A stretch of DNA of 64,000 nucleotides from Alviniconcha marisindica (lineage: Eukaryota; Mollusca; Gastropoda; Provannidae), in NCBI GenBank assembly GCA_018857735.1, contig JABMCL010000864.1, positions 152,501-216,500 of the forward strand, written 5' to 3'. The position numbers were made by a program, and so were the translations under genes. The stretch's first letter is position 1. Each line of letters opens with the position of its first letter. The notes beneath the pieces were generated by a model that searched no databases, was not told where the DNA came from, and worked only from the letters and a program-made list of their open reading frames with translations. Shown piece by piece: positions 23,079-35,600 of this stretch.

Positions 23079-25095
23079 GACTGTCAATAAAATCTGTTTC
23101 AAACACTTTGTCTTGTTGTTGCTTTGTATGTGCGTTCATAATTGGTCAGTATCACAGTGGAAACAATATGAGCTCCAAATCTGGAGCAGCTGGAGAAATA
23201 AAAAAAAAGTGAAAGTGAAAAGCACCACAGAATTCGACACCTGAAAATGGACACGCTCACAGCGAGTGCTTTCGATGCTTTTATTCACATACATGACGAA
23301 TCAAAACATTACCTCAGTCACTGATTTGCACAGAGGAGATATCGCTTTACAAAGTGCATATAAAATCAATTATAACTAAGTTTTGTTTTTGGAGATAGAG
23401 GCTCTGAAATGTACCTCGATCAACCATTATGTGTGTTGAAATGTTTCATGACCAGCATCCGCGGACAATCTAGTGAAGAACTGACTTCCTCTTTCGTCGA
23501 AACTTTACTCCAGTCACTATGGTACGTCACTGCATCAGGCGCCAATGTTTTATTTTACTGCCAAATGTCTGGGTAGTTTTTAAAATATATTTTGCCATTC
23601 TTCATAAAATTGTTGCAATAAATAACGTTCAACAAAGTATTAGATTAAACAAGCAAAAGGAAAAAAAAAGTTTTCGCGCTTTTGCACTACAGCCAGTTAG
23701 CCATGTTACACATCTGGGTCATTTGCTTTGAGCACATGGCCACATGGAAGAGATGTGATATGCGAAAGGTGTGTGGTAACATTTTTGAAGACCGTAAAAG
23801 GCCTTAATTTAAATGTTCATCAGAGATTTAGTCAAATCTTCTGGTTATACAATGATATTTATATTGGTATATGCCGAATCTTTTAAAAGTATGGGAATGT
23901 TAGCATACAGAGCGAGGTTTTGTTATGCTGTCGATCTAAAGTTTGTTCAGATGCTTTAGTAAATTTGTTTTCACCGAGTTTCTTACAACATGGGTGCGTG
24001 TTGAAATCGTAATGTGCAACAGCAGATTGGTTATAAACAGTATATTCTGATCATACTCTTTACATTTTTTGCTTGCACTTAATGCAATTTGTTTTGTTTA
24101 CAAACTACGTTTTCAAACAAATCATATATGGTAGACAGTTTGAGTTTACACAGGTTAGTCGTCAAGTTAGGTGTTGAACATTACGATTACAACACGAGCT
24201 CTTGAAATAATAACGTTCGACATAATTATAGTGACCATGCCTGTCTGCCTTCCAGAGTTCTAAAAATGTAAGGTGCTGATCTTAATAGCACTATTCTTTG
24301 GCTGTGATTTTTTTAGTATTATTCATTACAATTTTTAATATTTTATTATTATTAATTCTTTAAAGTTCAACTATTTTTGTCCTAGGCACCTGAGTCAACA
24401 TGACCAAGAAACACATGGATGACAGGTTGCGTGTGTATTTTCCTGTGACGCCCAAAAGCAGCAAAAGTTGCACTCACTCTTACTTGCGCCATTTTCTCTT
24501 ACGAAACACTTACTTGTTAAATGATAAGTATTACTTATTTTGTTATGAAAAACAAAGTACCATGTTGTGTCATTAACGTTATGTTATCCACTACAACAAA
24601 ATTAATGCAGCAAAAACTGTTCACATGGAAATAGTTATGTGTCTTTATATTTTATAGTAATAAAACGTTACTGATTTATCATTTTCATCAAGAAACAAAC
24701 AACATTGTACATCTTGTTGAAATAGTAATGTATGACACATTTCTTACATCATTTGCTGTTTACGTCAAGAAAACTTAAATCTGAGAAGAAAAAAATCATA
24801 AAATCTTCCTTGACCTTGTCACATATTGTTCTATTAAAGAATATCTGTTTATGTTTCAGAATGTGTTGCTTTTTATTCATTTAAAAATGTTCAAGATTGG
24901 CTGTATGTTGAACATTATCTATTGTAACGAACCATGCGTAGCATGCTGTTCTGTGTGACACAGAACAACAACAGTTCACTTGGTAATACTCATGTGGATC
25001 ACATCTTGTAAGATCAGTTGGGTTTTCACAGTTAACTGCATGATTAGCAGCACAGTGATGTGGGCTCATTGTACACCTTTTGGCACTAAGTCAAC
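23038..25095. mobile_element. ~2.05 kb TIR family C element, copy 2
   Basis: The left terminus GACTTAGTGCCAAAAAGTGC pairs with GTACACCTTTTGGCACTAAG at 25072-25091. The length matches copy 1 (15450-17495). Interior similarity between copies is weak by eye apart from short blocks after the left end. A short ATGACCAAGAAA-type start near 24400 parallels the ATGACCAGG start in copy 1. No transposase core seen. Confidence 0.6.
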
Positions 25096-26388
25096 TATAC
25101 AATGTTCTGTGAATGCAAGGTTTCGACCACAAGCCACTGCTTGGAACAGAAAGGACGGTTCATGTGACTCCACATGATGCCAAACAATGCCACACAAAGA
25201 GGCAATGGTCAGCTGCAGGTGCTGCAGATGTTCCATCCCCTGTTGTTGTTCTGTGTCCCTTGTTTTCATTTCATTTCCTTGACACAAAAAAGCAGGCAGC
25301 CAAAAATATCATGCCTGAACACCTCTGTTTCACATGTTTAATGACTCGTGTAATGCCATCGCAAACTTTGTATAAAAAAAGAAGAAGAAGAAATAATGAA
25401 ACATTACACCACCAACGAAAATTTGAACACGTATATATATATATAACATTGAGGCAGAACAGAAAAACATGATGTAAGACACATAATAAAAAGCTGTTTC
25501 CGAATCAGACCATTTGGGAATAGAGATTTCTGCCAGTGGAAAACTGTGAATGCATGTGGGGAAACAGGTGAGGAACGTAATTAAGCAAGGTCACAAGACA
25601 GAAGAGCATTGAGGTTCTACATGTACACTTTTAATGGTCACAGTGAGACAAAAATGCAGGACAACTGCTGAGCTAGTCTACATTATGCACAGCCAGTACT
25701 TTACAAAGTAACAATTCATAAATATTTGTCTTTTAATCAGGTACATCTTTGGATTTTCTAAGCTTCATTTAATTAAGTACACCTCAAGTCTCTCTATGCT
25801 TCAAACAAATCTACATAAACAGATCAGCAGAGTTGAATTTTTGTTCTTATGAAAAACTTAATTTCCCTAACTATAAATTATGTTCCCCTGGGGAAATTTA
25901 GCTAGCTGTTCCCAGAAAAGGCTAACAAGACTTGTAAAGAAGCCTTGTGCACTAAAAAATAAAAAAGGTCTGATGGAATTTCTATGGCCTGCCTTCTGTC
26001 AAGAACTGTTTTGCTGCAGCAGGATCTAGGTCCGAAAAACATCCCTGTGTACCCCCCCCATTTCCCTAGGACATCCCTTAAAAATATAGTCTGCCATTAT
26101 TGGTTCACTATACCCCATAAAAACACAACCTGCTAATATACCCCAAGTAAACAAACTGCTTGGGACATAGCTGAAAACATAGTCTATCCATGCTTTCACC
26201 CTCATATAGTGTGTGGTGTGGTATGTGTGTGTGTGTGTACGACGGACCTCTTGTAACATCAGCCAGTATTTCTTCATCATTACCACATGGTGGGACTTGC
26301 TCAATACACATTCTGCTGACAACAAAGCAATTCAAATGTTCACCTTGTATGCTTGTACTTTTATGATGGGAGGAGAGAGGTGTATATA
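25096..26388. other. Intergenic, nothing recognised
   Basis: No exon, RNA gene or dated repeat could be supported, apart from a short (TA)n near 25433 and a TG run near 26222. Confidence 0.6.
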
Positions 26389-27338
26389 CAAGGTCTGTCT
26401 GAAAAGTAACGGGACTGGGTGTACTGTGTGAGCTATGGGCGAAAGAGGGATAGGTGGATTGTGTTCTCATCTAACATGATGTCCTGGGAGTATATAACTG
26501 TAATCTTAGCTTTCTGCAACCATTGAATTTTGTTTCACATGCTTTTGTTTACACCTCCTCTCATGTGGAAAGTCTGCGCAAAAATGGCGCCAAGGCTGCT
26601 GAATGATGATCAGAAAGAGCGCTGCATGCAGGTGTGTCAGGACATCATCAAGCATCTTCAAACTGAACAGAATTGCTTCGTAGAGTCATCACTGGTGATG
26701 AAACATGGATTTTTGAGTATGACCCAGAAACCAAGCACCAGAGCTGTCAGTGAAAGTCTCCAACATTGCCGAGGCCAAAGAAAGCAAGGCAGTCAAAATC
26801 AAAAGTCAAAGCCATGTTGATCACGTTCTTTGATGTCAGAGGCATATCGTCCACAGTGAGTTCTTGCCACAGGGCCAGACGATCAATCAGTGAGTCTACA
26901 ATGGGATCCTGCGGCTTTTGCCTTGCTCAGTGCGCAAGAAGAGATGAGAGTTGTGGCAGGACAAATCGTGGCTGCTTCACCACAACAGTGCACCTGCTCA
27001 CAACGCCCTGCCCACAGTTCCTGGCCAAGAAGAACATCGCCGTACGGGAACAACCTCCCTATTCACCTGATCTTGCTCCATGTGACTTTCTTCTTTTTTC
27101 CAAGCTCAAGGGGATCACCACGTTTTGAAGGTGTGAAAGCCATCAAGAGGGCCATAACGACAGAGCTGAAGGGCATCCCAGAAGAATCCTTCCAGCAGTG
27201 CACAGAAGCATGGCAGAGAAAGATGCAAAAGTGCATTAGACTCGAGGGGGGTTACTTTGAAGGGGAAACCATGTAGTTTGTTGTTTGGAAATGAAATAAA
27301 TTGTGACACCAGTCCTGTTACTTTTCAGACAGACCTCG
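26389..27338 (+). mobile_element. Inactive, internally deleted mariner-type transposon
   Basis: Ends CAAGGTCTGTCTGAAAAGTA and TACTTTTCAGACAGACCTCG are ~30 bp inverted repeats flanked by TA (26387-26388, 27339-27340). The 950 bp interior carries transposase relics: APRLLNDDQKERCMQVCQD, VITGDETWIFEYDPETK, LLHHNSAPAHNA, YSPDLAPCDFLLFSKLKG and a C-terminal EGGYFEGE. The N-terminal helix-turn-helix part is missing, and frames shift near 26660 and after. In the second catalytic box the usual Asp (HDNAPAH) reads Asn (HNSAPAH). It is dead as an enzyme; ends look intact enough to have been mobilised in trans. Confidence 0.95.
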
Positions 27339-27619
27339 TATACATGTATGTATATATATATACATGTGCTTACTGCATAGGTATGCCATTACACATACAA
27401 CATACCTGACATCAACACTGTCAGCAATGGCACAGAAAAATGTGTCAACAGTTTTCAAAAGCATCAAAATATTCACATGTTTCAAAACATAACATGTACC
27501 GGGGCATACATGGGAATCCCTGATGAATAAGTACCCTAATGAGCAACCATCCCTTGTCTCATAAGCCCCCACCCCCCTTTATTTAAAAAAAAAAAAAAGA
27601 GTTAAACTGTACACTTCAA

Positions 27620-29330
27620 TTTGCTAGGACCACCTCTCTTTGAAGACCACTTTCAGGAACTGGTCTTCATAAAAAATAAACCACACCAAAGACCACTCTT
27701 CTTTTAAACACACTTTTAAGAACTGTGGTCTTCATAAAAAATTAATCTCAAACCAAAGACCACTCATCTTTCAAGACCACTTTTAGGAGCTGTAGTCTTC
27801 ATAAAAAGTTGTTTTTTTTAATCACACCAAAGACCACTCTTCTTTTAAGACAGCTTTTAGGAACTGTAGTCTTCATACAAAATAATATATATAAAAAACA
27901 CACACCAAAGACCACTCCTCTTTCAAGACCACATTTAGGAGCTGTAGACTTCATAAAAAAAACAAAAAAATCACACCAAAGACCACTCTTCTTTTAGGAC
28001 CACTTTTAGGAACTGTAGTCTTCATACAATATATATATCTAAAGAAAAACCCACCAAAGACCACTCCACTTTCAAGACTTTTAGGAACTGTAGTCTTCAT
28101 AAAAAATAAAAAAAGAGAGTAATAAACCACACCAAAGACCTTTCCTCTTTTAAGACCACTTTCAGAACTGTAATCTTCATTAAAAAAAAAAAAGTAAATC
28201 ACACCAAAGTCCACTCCTATTTCAAGACCACTTTTAGGAATTCTAGTCTTCATACAAAAAATAATCCTCACACCAAAGACCATTCCTCTTTCAAGACCAC
28301 TTTTAGGAATAGACGATTTCCGGAAATAACAGGCGAAGATAATTTGACAGTGTTTTCTTACTCCGGGAGAGTGAAGTCCCCTGAATGGAGGTGGCAGCGG
28401 AGAAGAGCCAATCTGCAACACTTTGAGATCTTCTGGCATGGACCTATTATAATTTATACTAGACTACCAGCTGGGGGGACCTACTATCGGAACTGCACGT
28501 TCCCCGCGAGCAGTGAGTGTTTGATCGGCATTTCTGATGCCTTTTCTTTGTGGGTATCGGTCATCTTCCCCACATGCTCACTGTACCCCCAACAAATGCG
28601 TGCCTACTCTGCGCTACACCCGCAGGCATGGACCTACATATACAGGTCCATGCCTGAAGGCTCTTACCGAGTGCAGTCCCCTGAATTTCCGAAGATCGTC
28701 TATGGTAGTCTTCATAAAAAAATTAACTTCACACCAAAAACCACTCTCCTTTTAAGACCACTTTCAGGAACTGTAGTCTTCATACAAAAATAAACCTCAC
28801 ACCAAAGACCACTCATCTTTCAAGACCACTATTAGGAACTGTAGTCTTCATAAAAATAAAAATAAACTGTTTTTAACTCACCCCAAAGACCACTCTTCTT
28901 TTAAGACCACTTTCAGGAGCTGTCATCTTTATATATATAAAAAATTCAATCTCACACCAAAGACCACTCTTAGGAGTTGTAGTAAGTAAGTAACTTGCTG
29001 TTTTACACCCAGTCAACCAGTGCAGTTATATCAGGGCAACCAGGAACTGTAGTCTTCATACAAAAAATAAACCTCACACCAAAGACCACTCCTCTTTCAA
29101 GACTACTTTTAGGAACTGTAGTCTTCATTAAAAAAAAATCACATCAAAGACCACTCTTCTTTTAAGACCACTTTTAGGAAATGTAGTCTTCACAACAACA
29201 ACAAAATAAACCTCACACCAAAGGCCACTCCTCTTTCAAGACCACTTTTAGGAACTGTGGTATTCATAAAAATAAAAATAAAGATCACTCCTCTTTCAAA
29301 GACCACTTCTCTTTCAAGACCCTATTTCAC
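27620..29330. repeat. Minisatellite array, unit about 65-75 bp
   Basis: Repeated core ACCAAAGACCACTCCTCTTT, CAAGACCACTTTTAGGAACT, GTAGTCTTCAT, then an A-rich spacer. About 20 degenerate units. Interrupted by a 389 bp insert (28312-28700) and by a short CCCAGTCAACCAGTGCAGTT element near 28985-29040. Confidence 0.93.
28312..28700. mobile_element. 389 bp MITE-like insertion with TA flanks
   Basis: Ends GACGATTTCCGGAAAT and ATTTCCGAAGATCGTC are inverted repeats flanked by TA on both sides. A second repeated block (GTCCCCTGAAT) lies inside each end. The interior holds a perfect palindrome, AGGCATGGACCT / AGGTCCATGCCT with an 8-base spacer near 28623-28654. It is GC-richer than its surroundings and has no gene. 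Confidence 0.8.
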
Positions 29331-31355
29331 TGAACTCATTTAGGGTGATCTTCATCAGGGGGTCCTCTGTACCATTGTTCAACAATCTGCCCTGTTCTTT
29401 GTGTCGAAGGACGGGACATTAAAATCCAGTTACTAAGTTACTTCATGTCGAAGAAGCTGCATAGGTTAATTTTCAACAAAGTTCATCACTCAACAAAAAG
29501 ATCATGCTGCCATTCAATCACCAAAACAAGCGCAGGATTGCAGCCAAGAGTAAGCTGTACCATGTTCTAATGGTTATTGTGTAGCACTTACAGTTAGACA
29601 ATACTGTTTTCTTTTTTGCTGCAAGCGGGCACACATGTGTTGATAACACACAAATGTACATAATTATTATGTACCAACTCCCAGACTCAGACAGACAACT
29701 ACACTGTTCCACTGACCTGTGTTATTGCAATAACAGTAACCTATGCAAGGACACAGATGCAACACAGCCATCAGGCCTGACACAGTCCCTGACTAAGAAG
29801 AAGACTGTGCAATATGATTTCTAACTGCATTTTAACCTTTGACAAACACTGTTGATAAAAATCACCCATACGTTCATGTACATGGTCATAACTAGCTCAA
29901 TTTTCATACAAACACCATGAAACTTCCTGACTTTGTCAATGATGTGTCATTGCAGGTGTTAACCGAAGATGGCTTGTTTTTGTCAGTACATCAAAAAGTA
30001 AATACACAGCAAAGTTGTAGTATAACTGGTCATATGTTGTTGGCATCCACACCTATACTTTAAACAGGAGACCTTACATGTCATACTTTAGGGGTGTGAG
30101 TAAAACCCATATAATAGAGGGAGGAAACCTTACATGCCAGAAGCCATGAGTGTGGAGGTGCCCATCTCTTTTCAATTGGCAGCATCATGTTCCTGCATGC
30201 CCTATGCCATGGGAGTGACCATACCCATGCTATTTTCAAACTCCTATGAAAAAAGTATGGGTGTGTATCACCTCAGGTTAAATGGCTTATGGAACCAAAT
30301 TAGTAGAGCATGCTCCAAATTCAAGTTGAAACTTCTGGAAGTGTATTTTTCACATGTCAAAAAGCTAAAAGCCCCAACAAACAAAGTATCTAAAAAAAAT
30401 ATTAAAAAATGAAAAATGCTTCCACTCTGCAAAAGAAATTTATGAATGAATGTTATGAATAATGTACCACCTTCGTGGAAAACATCCAGAACCCAGAAAG
30501 TTATTCCTTTTATGAGAGACTTGTAGACATCTTTAAACAATTTGCATGTGTTGCATAGAACTTTTTTCAAAAGGAGAACCAAAGCAAAGAAGCATCACAG
30601 GTCCCAAACAAAAGGAATCAAATAAAAAGATTTTTTTTTAAACAGGATTTTATCACTTGATTAATGGTTCTGTTTGTTAAAAGCAACATTTGAAGGGAAC
30701 GGAAATATGACAATGAGTGCTGCCATATTGTGAAAAAGCAGTCTGTGTCGGTGACATTGTCAAGGCATTGTCAGTGACATTGACAAGGCCAGAATGTGTG
30801 GCAAAAGTATCATATACATTATTAGACAACCTTATTCTACTCTTCATTGGTAAAGAGTGAACCAACAAGGCTGCCACCCTGGGGGGCTCAAATCTGACAC
30901 AAAAAAATACTTCTTTTGGATAAATATTGCCAGAACAACCAACTGAAGCATGCAGAGGGAAATGTTTGCACATTTTCTATCCCAGCTCACCTCTTTCTTT
31001 CAGTTCCCCTTTAAACTAAATAAAAACACACAACGTTTGTTTTCTGTCAGAATCACACACTTCCATCGCTCACTTCAAAATCAACATGCGGACATCTCTC
31101 TCACTTTTCATCTCTCAAGATGTTTTTCATGAGCAAAAGTGAGCAACACTGTTCACTTAAATATTAGTCATACATCTAATAAATATGTACAGAAGTTGCA
31201 AGCCCATTTTACAAGGACTTAAGTGTGTGTAACGTAGCTGGTCATTCATCCAATGCCAGATCATTACTTAACTGTTGCACAACATGTATATGACAGTGGA
31301 TTTCCAAACATGTTCCCACACTCTTGCTTCCTCCACCACCCCACCCCCACTTCCA
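29331..31355. other. 3' flank of LIG3, no gene recognised
   Basis: About 2 kb between the minisatellite and the LIG3 stop. AT-rich, with no domain-bearing reading frame, tRNA or clear transposon. Part of it is presumably LIG3 3'UTR. Confidence 0.55.
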
Positions 31356-32637
31356 TCATGTTGGTCTGTAAGCTTCTGTTGACACAAGTTTTCCTGATTT
31401 GATACATTTCCACAGCCATGCTGGCGTCACAACCTGGGTTGACTTACCCTTTTCTGTGACCTGAAACATAACGCAATGCACTGTAAACTAGTTTTATTAT
31501 ACAAATAAACAACCAAACAGCAACATCAACAACACACTCATGTATTCATACGCACACACACTAAAACACATCCACACACACAGAAAGGAATATCAGGCAC
31601 AAATACATTAAGTTGTCCTCAGTATTTCAACCTTGGCTTTTCTTTACTGAGGAATCTAATCCCATTAACTCACTGAATATGTATCAGATCATCTGATCCG
31701 ATGGGGCAATACAGCACTGAACAAGTATCAGTCCACAGCCCAAAACTGCACAATTCACAGTGTCAGTTGAATCATAAAACTGCATCAATGCTTTGCAATG
31801 CTGGAGGGGAAAAAACCCACATTCTCACACCAGAATAAGATTAATGATTCCTTCCAATCTTCTCTCAAGTCAAGTTAAGCATGACTGAGCATGGTCACCG
31901 CATGATGGGTGGCCATTACATGCTACGCTACCCCCTCCCTCCACCCCAAGATTTCTCCAGAGTCAAATTCAGTGCAGATTTTACAAAACAAAGGTCCTTC
32001 TGATGAGAGTATAAACTAAGGTCCACTGTGTGTATACGCATGCAAAATAAATATCACATACACATGTAAAAGATCCTGTAGTCCACGTCAGAGTTTGGTG
32101 CATTATGAAAACAACAACATAACCCAGCATGCACTTAAAGAGTCTGAGTCTTCAAATTGTTGAAGCTGGACACTATATGGAAAAAGAATCTCTAATATTT
32201 CTTTACAATAAAACTTTCCGATGTTCCACTGTGACTGTGCATATCTATGTGGCCGTCATAGAAGGTGGTGTGGAATGACAATATTTCTTTACAATACAAA
32301 TGTCTGACTTTCCACTGTGGTTGTGTATAGTCATGCGACTGTCATAGTCTGTTAGAAGGCGGAGTGGGGAATGACCCAATATCTTTACAATACAAATGTC
32401 TGACTTTCCGCTGTGGCTGTGCACAGCTATGCAGAAGGTGGTGTGTGGAACAACCCAAAATCTCTCTACAATACAAACCTCAGACTTATCCGCTGTGACT
32501 ATGTGCGTAGCAGTATGGACATCATAGTCTGGCAGAAGGTCACCATCAAAAGCAATGATGTAGCGCTTCAGCTGCTTGTAGTTGGCCACTGCATCTGGCA
32601 AAATTATCTTACAACCATGGAATGTGTCCGGCAATTT
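31356..32637 (-). CDS. LIG3: LIG3 exons 20-21: C-terminal BRCT domain
   Basis: Exon 20 (32637-32479) encodes KLPDTFHGCKIILPDAVANY through FDGDLLPDYDVHTATHIVTA. Exon 21 (31460-31356) encodes VTPAWLWKCIKSGKLVSTEA and ends YRPT-stop. The G-x-K/I-x-L, THIV and W-x3-C landmarks of a BRCT are present. In vertebrates this domain pairs LIG3 with XRCC1. The exon 20 donor is GTTTGT, and tandem copies of this exon edge follow it (32230-32478). Confidence 0.93.
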
Positions 32638-35600
32638 CTGAAATGACACAGCACGTCAAGGCCAAGCTGTTGGCATGTGAAGTCATGGAAACCAAATCTG
32701 CCAAATGAAATGAAGGTCAGATTCACTGAGCTCATCATAAACAGGACAAACAATAGGACAAAAAAACTGGGGTGTTTCAAATAAGTCTGCTCTGTACAGA
32801 CAAACAACTTCTTTAACAAACAAAACTTCAAAGCCACACAAGTTAAAAATCTTGTCTGATTACCAGATACTGTGATCTGATTAACTGGAATGAGAAAACT
32901 ACCACTAAAATCTTTAATGCTTCACTGTCCCAAATGGAAATTTTCCTGAAGGGAAATTCAACCCACTTTCCTCACTGGAAGCCAGTAGTTCACACTGCCC
33001 AAGCTGTTTCATTTCAAACATTGGTAACACTTCCACAGAGTTAACCTACTTCACACCAAACACTGGAAACACTTCCAGAATTAACCTACTTCACACCAAA
33101 CATTGGTAACACTTCTGCAGAGTTAACCTACTTCACACCAAACATTGGTAACACTTCCACAGAGTTAACCTACTTCACACCAAACATTGGTAACTTCCAC
33201 AGAGTTAACCTACTTCACACCAAACATTGGTAACACATCCACAGAGTCAAACCTACTTCACACCAAACATTGGTAATACTTCTACAGAGTTAAACTACTT
33301 CATACCAAACACTGGTGAAATTTCCACAGTTAAACTTATTCATCTCAAACATCAGCAAAATGTGAACAAACTTGACCTACTTCACCCCAAACATTTGTGG
33401 AATTTCCACATTATTCCTACTTCATACCAAACACTGGTGGAATTCTAACACTAACAGAACTAACCTAATCACCCCAAACATTGGTGGAATTTCCACTTCA
33501 TACCTACTTCATACCAAACACTGGTGGAATGCTAACAGAACTAATCACAGCAAACATTGGTGGAATTTCCACACTGTACCTCTGGTGGAGTTTATGTACC
33601 TTGTTTTATTCACAGGCCAGGTGAGAGTTACACAGCCAACTCAGGTCTTTGTTGTCATGCTTGAATGATGTCTTTTCAGCACTAAGAAACTCCCTAGTTT
33701 CTTGAATTTCCACCAAATTAACCTAATCATTCAAACATCAGTGGAATTTCCAATCTATCCCAAACAGTGGAATTTCTTCTGAGTTAACCTAATTTATCCT
33801 AAACATTGCTGGAATTTCCACAGAGTTAATCTAAATCACTGTGGAAGTTTCACCGAGTTTGACCAAAAATGCCAGTGTTCTCTAAAGTGTGCACAGCTGT
33901 AGCAATGATCCTTACAATATACATTCGCAGTGACCTTGAATACACTATTCCCATTTCATCACCAGTAACAAATGCAATGGAAGAAGTATATGCTACTACA
34001 GTGATGGTTAAAATTGACGAACAGACAACACTTAATGTCATCTCTGTGTACTTTCCAAATGGACCAAAAGGTGACAACACAGACTGGATAAAAGACATTG
34101 CACTGTCAAACAAGAACTATGTGACGGTGGGAAATTTCAATGCCCATGCACCTTTTGGGGAAAATGGATGTACATCAGTGACTTGTAATTGACTTGTTGA
34201 AAATATTGTGGACTCTAGTTTATGTATGCTAAATAACGGTAGAATAACCAAGACACCAGATGTTTCACACATAAAGCAACTGCTACAGATCTTTCTCTTG
34301 TTTCACCAGATCTAGCAGTGAACTGTACATGGTACACAGAAGAAGATTGTTTGGGAAGTGATCATCTTCCCATTATAATAGATTTAAATGAGAATATAAA
34401 AGATGATGAGCCAGAAGATGAGGAAAATTTTCTAAATTTCAATATAAGCATGCTGATTGGGAAGCATATCAGGCATTTCTTCTATCTTCTGACATTAATT
34501 CTATTGTAAATGATGACACAGATATATTCTATTAAAATTTTACCAAGACAAAATTATTAGCAGCTCAAAACTTCCATCCCCAGAATTAAACATAAGAAAA
34601 TATGAGAACAATATGGAAATTCATGGTGGAATCAAATTTGTAAACAAGCGGTATCCCAAAAAAGGGAGAAATTCAAAAATGGATCCTTACTTTATTGGAG
34701 ATTTGTGTGGCCGGCCCTCCTGTGCCTTTGGTTGATGGTGAAGCCTTCATGGGAGATGTTGACGTTCTGCCAGGTGACTTGGGAGGGTGGTGAAACTTGT
34801 CCAGGTGAGACTTGCCGGTCTGATAACAACCCGCCCCATACCTGCACGTGGGCTTGCTCTGTTGGGAGATAGACACATCATAGAATTATCAGTTAGACCC
34901 AATGATGCAAGGCCTCTAGACAGACTAGACACTGTAAGGCCTCTAGACTAGACACTGCAAAACCTCCAGACTCGACACTGCAAAGCCTCTAGACTAAACA
35001 CTGCAGAGCCTCCAGACTTGACACTGCAAAGTCTCCAGACTAAAAACTGCAAAGCCTCCAGACTAGACACTGCAAAGCCTCTAGGCTAAACACTGCAAAG
35101 CCTCCAGACTAGACACTGCAAAGCCTCCAGACTAAACACTGCAAAGCCTCCAGGCTAGACACTGCAAAGCCTCTAGACTTGACCCTGCAAAGCCTCTAGA
35201 CTGGACACTGCAAAGCTTCTAGACTGGACACTGCTAGAATAGACACTGCAGAGCTTCTAGACTAGATACTGCAAAGCCTCTAGACTAGACATTGCATGGA
35301 CTCTAGACTAGACACTGCAATGCCTCTAGACTAGTCACTGCAAAGCCTCTAGATTAGACATTGCACGGCTGCTGGACTAGATACTGCAAAACCTCCAGAC
35401 TAGACACTGCAAGGCCTCTAGATGTTGTAAAGCCTCCTCTCATGTCTATCTCTTTGAACACAAACATTATCAGTCAAGAAAATGCTCTCTCTCTCTCTCT
35501 TTAAATTGCATAGCCTTTAAGTTGCGTAGCATTTCAATGTCATAATTCAAGCACACTGTCATTGTTAGTACCTAGTCAACTACATCATCATTAGTTTGAT

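Noticed and set aside
27951..28439. 162-codon minus ORF and 149-codon plus ORF over 27951-28793
   Set aside because: Both are translations of the ~70 bp minisatellite and the inserted MITE, with repeating peptide units.
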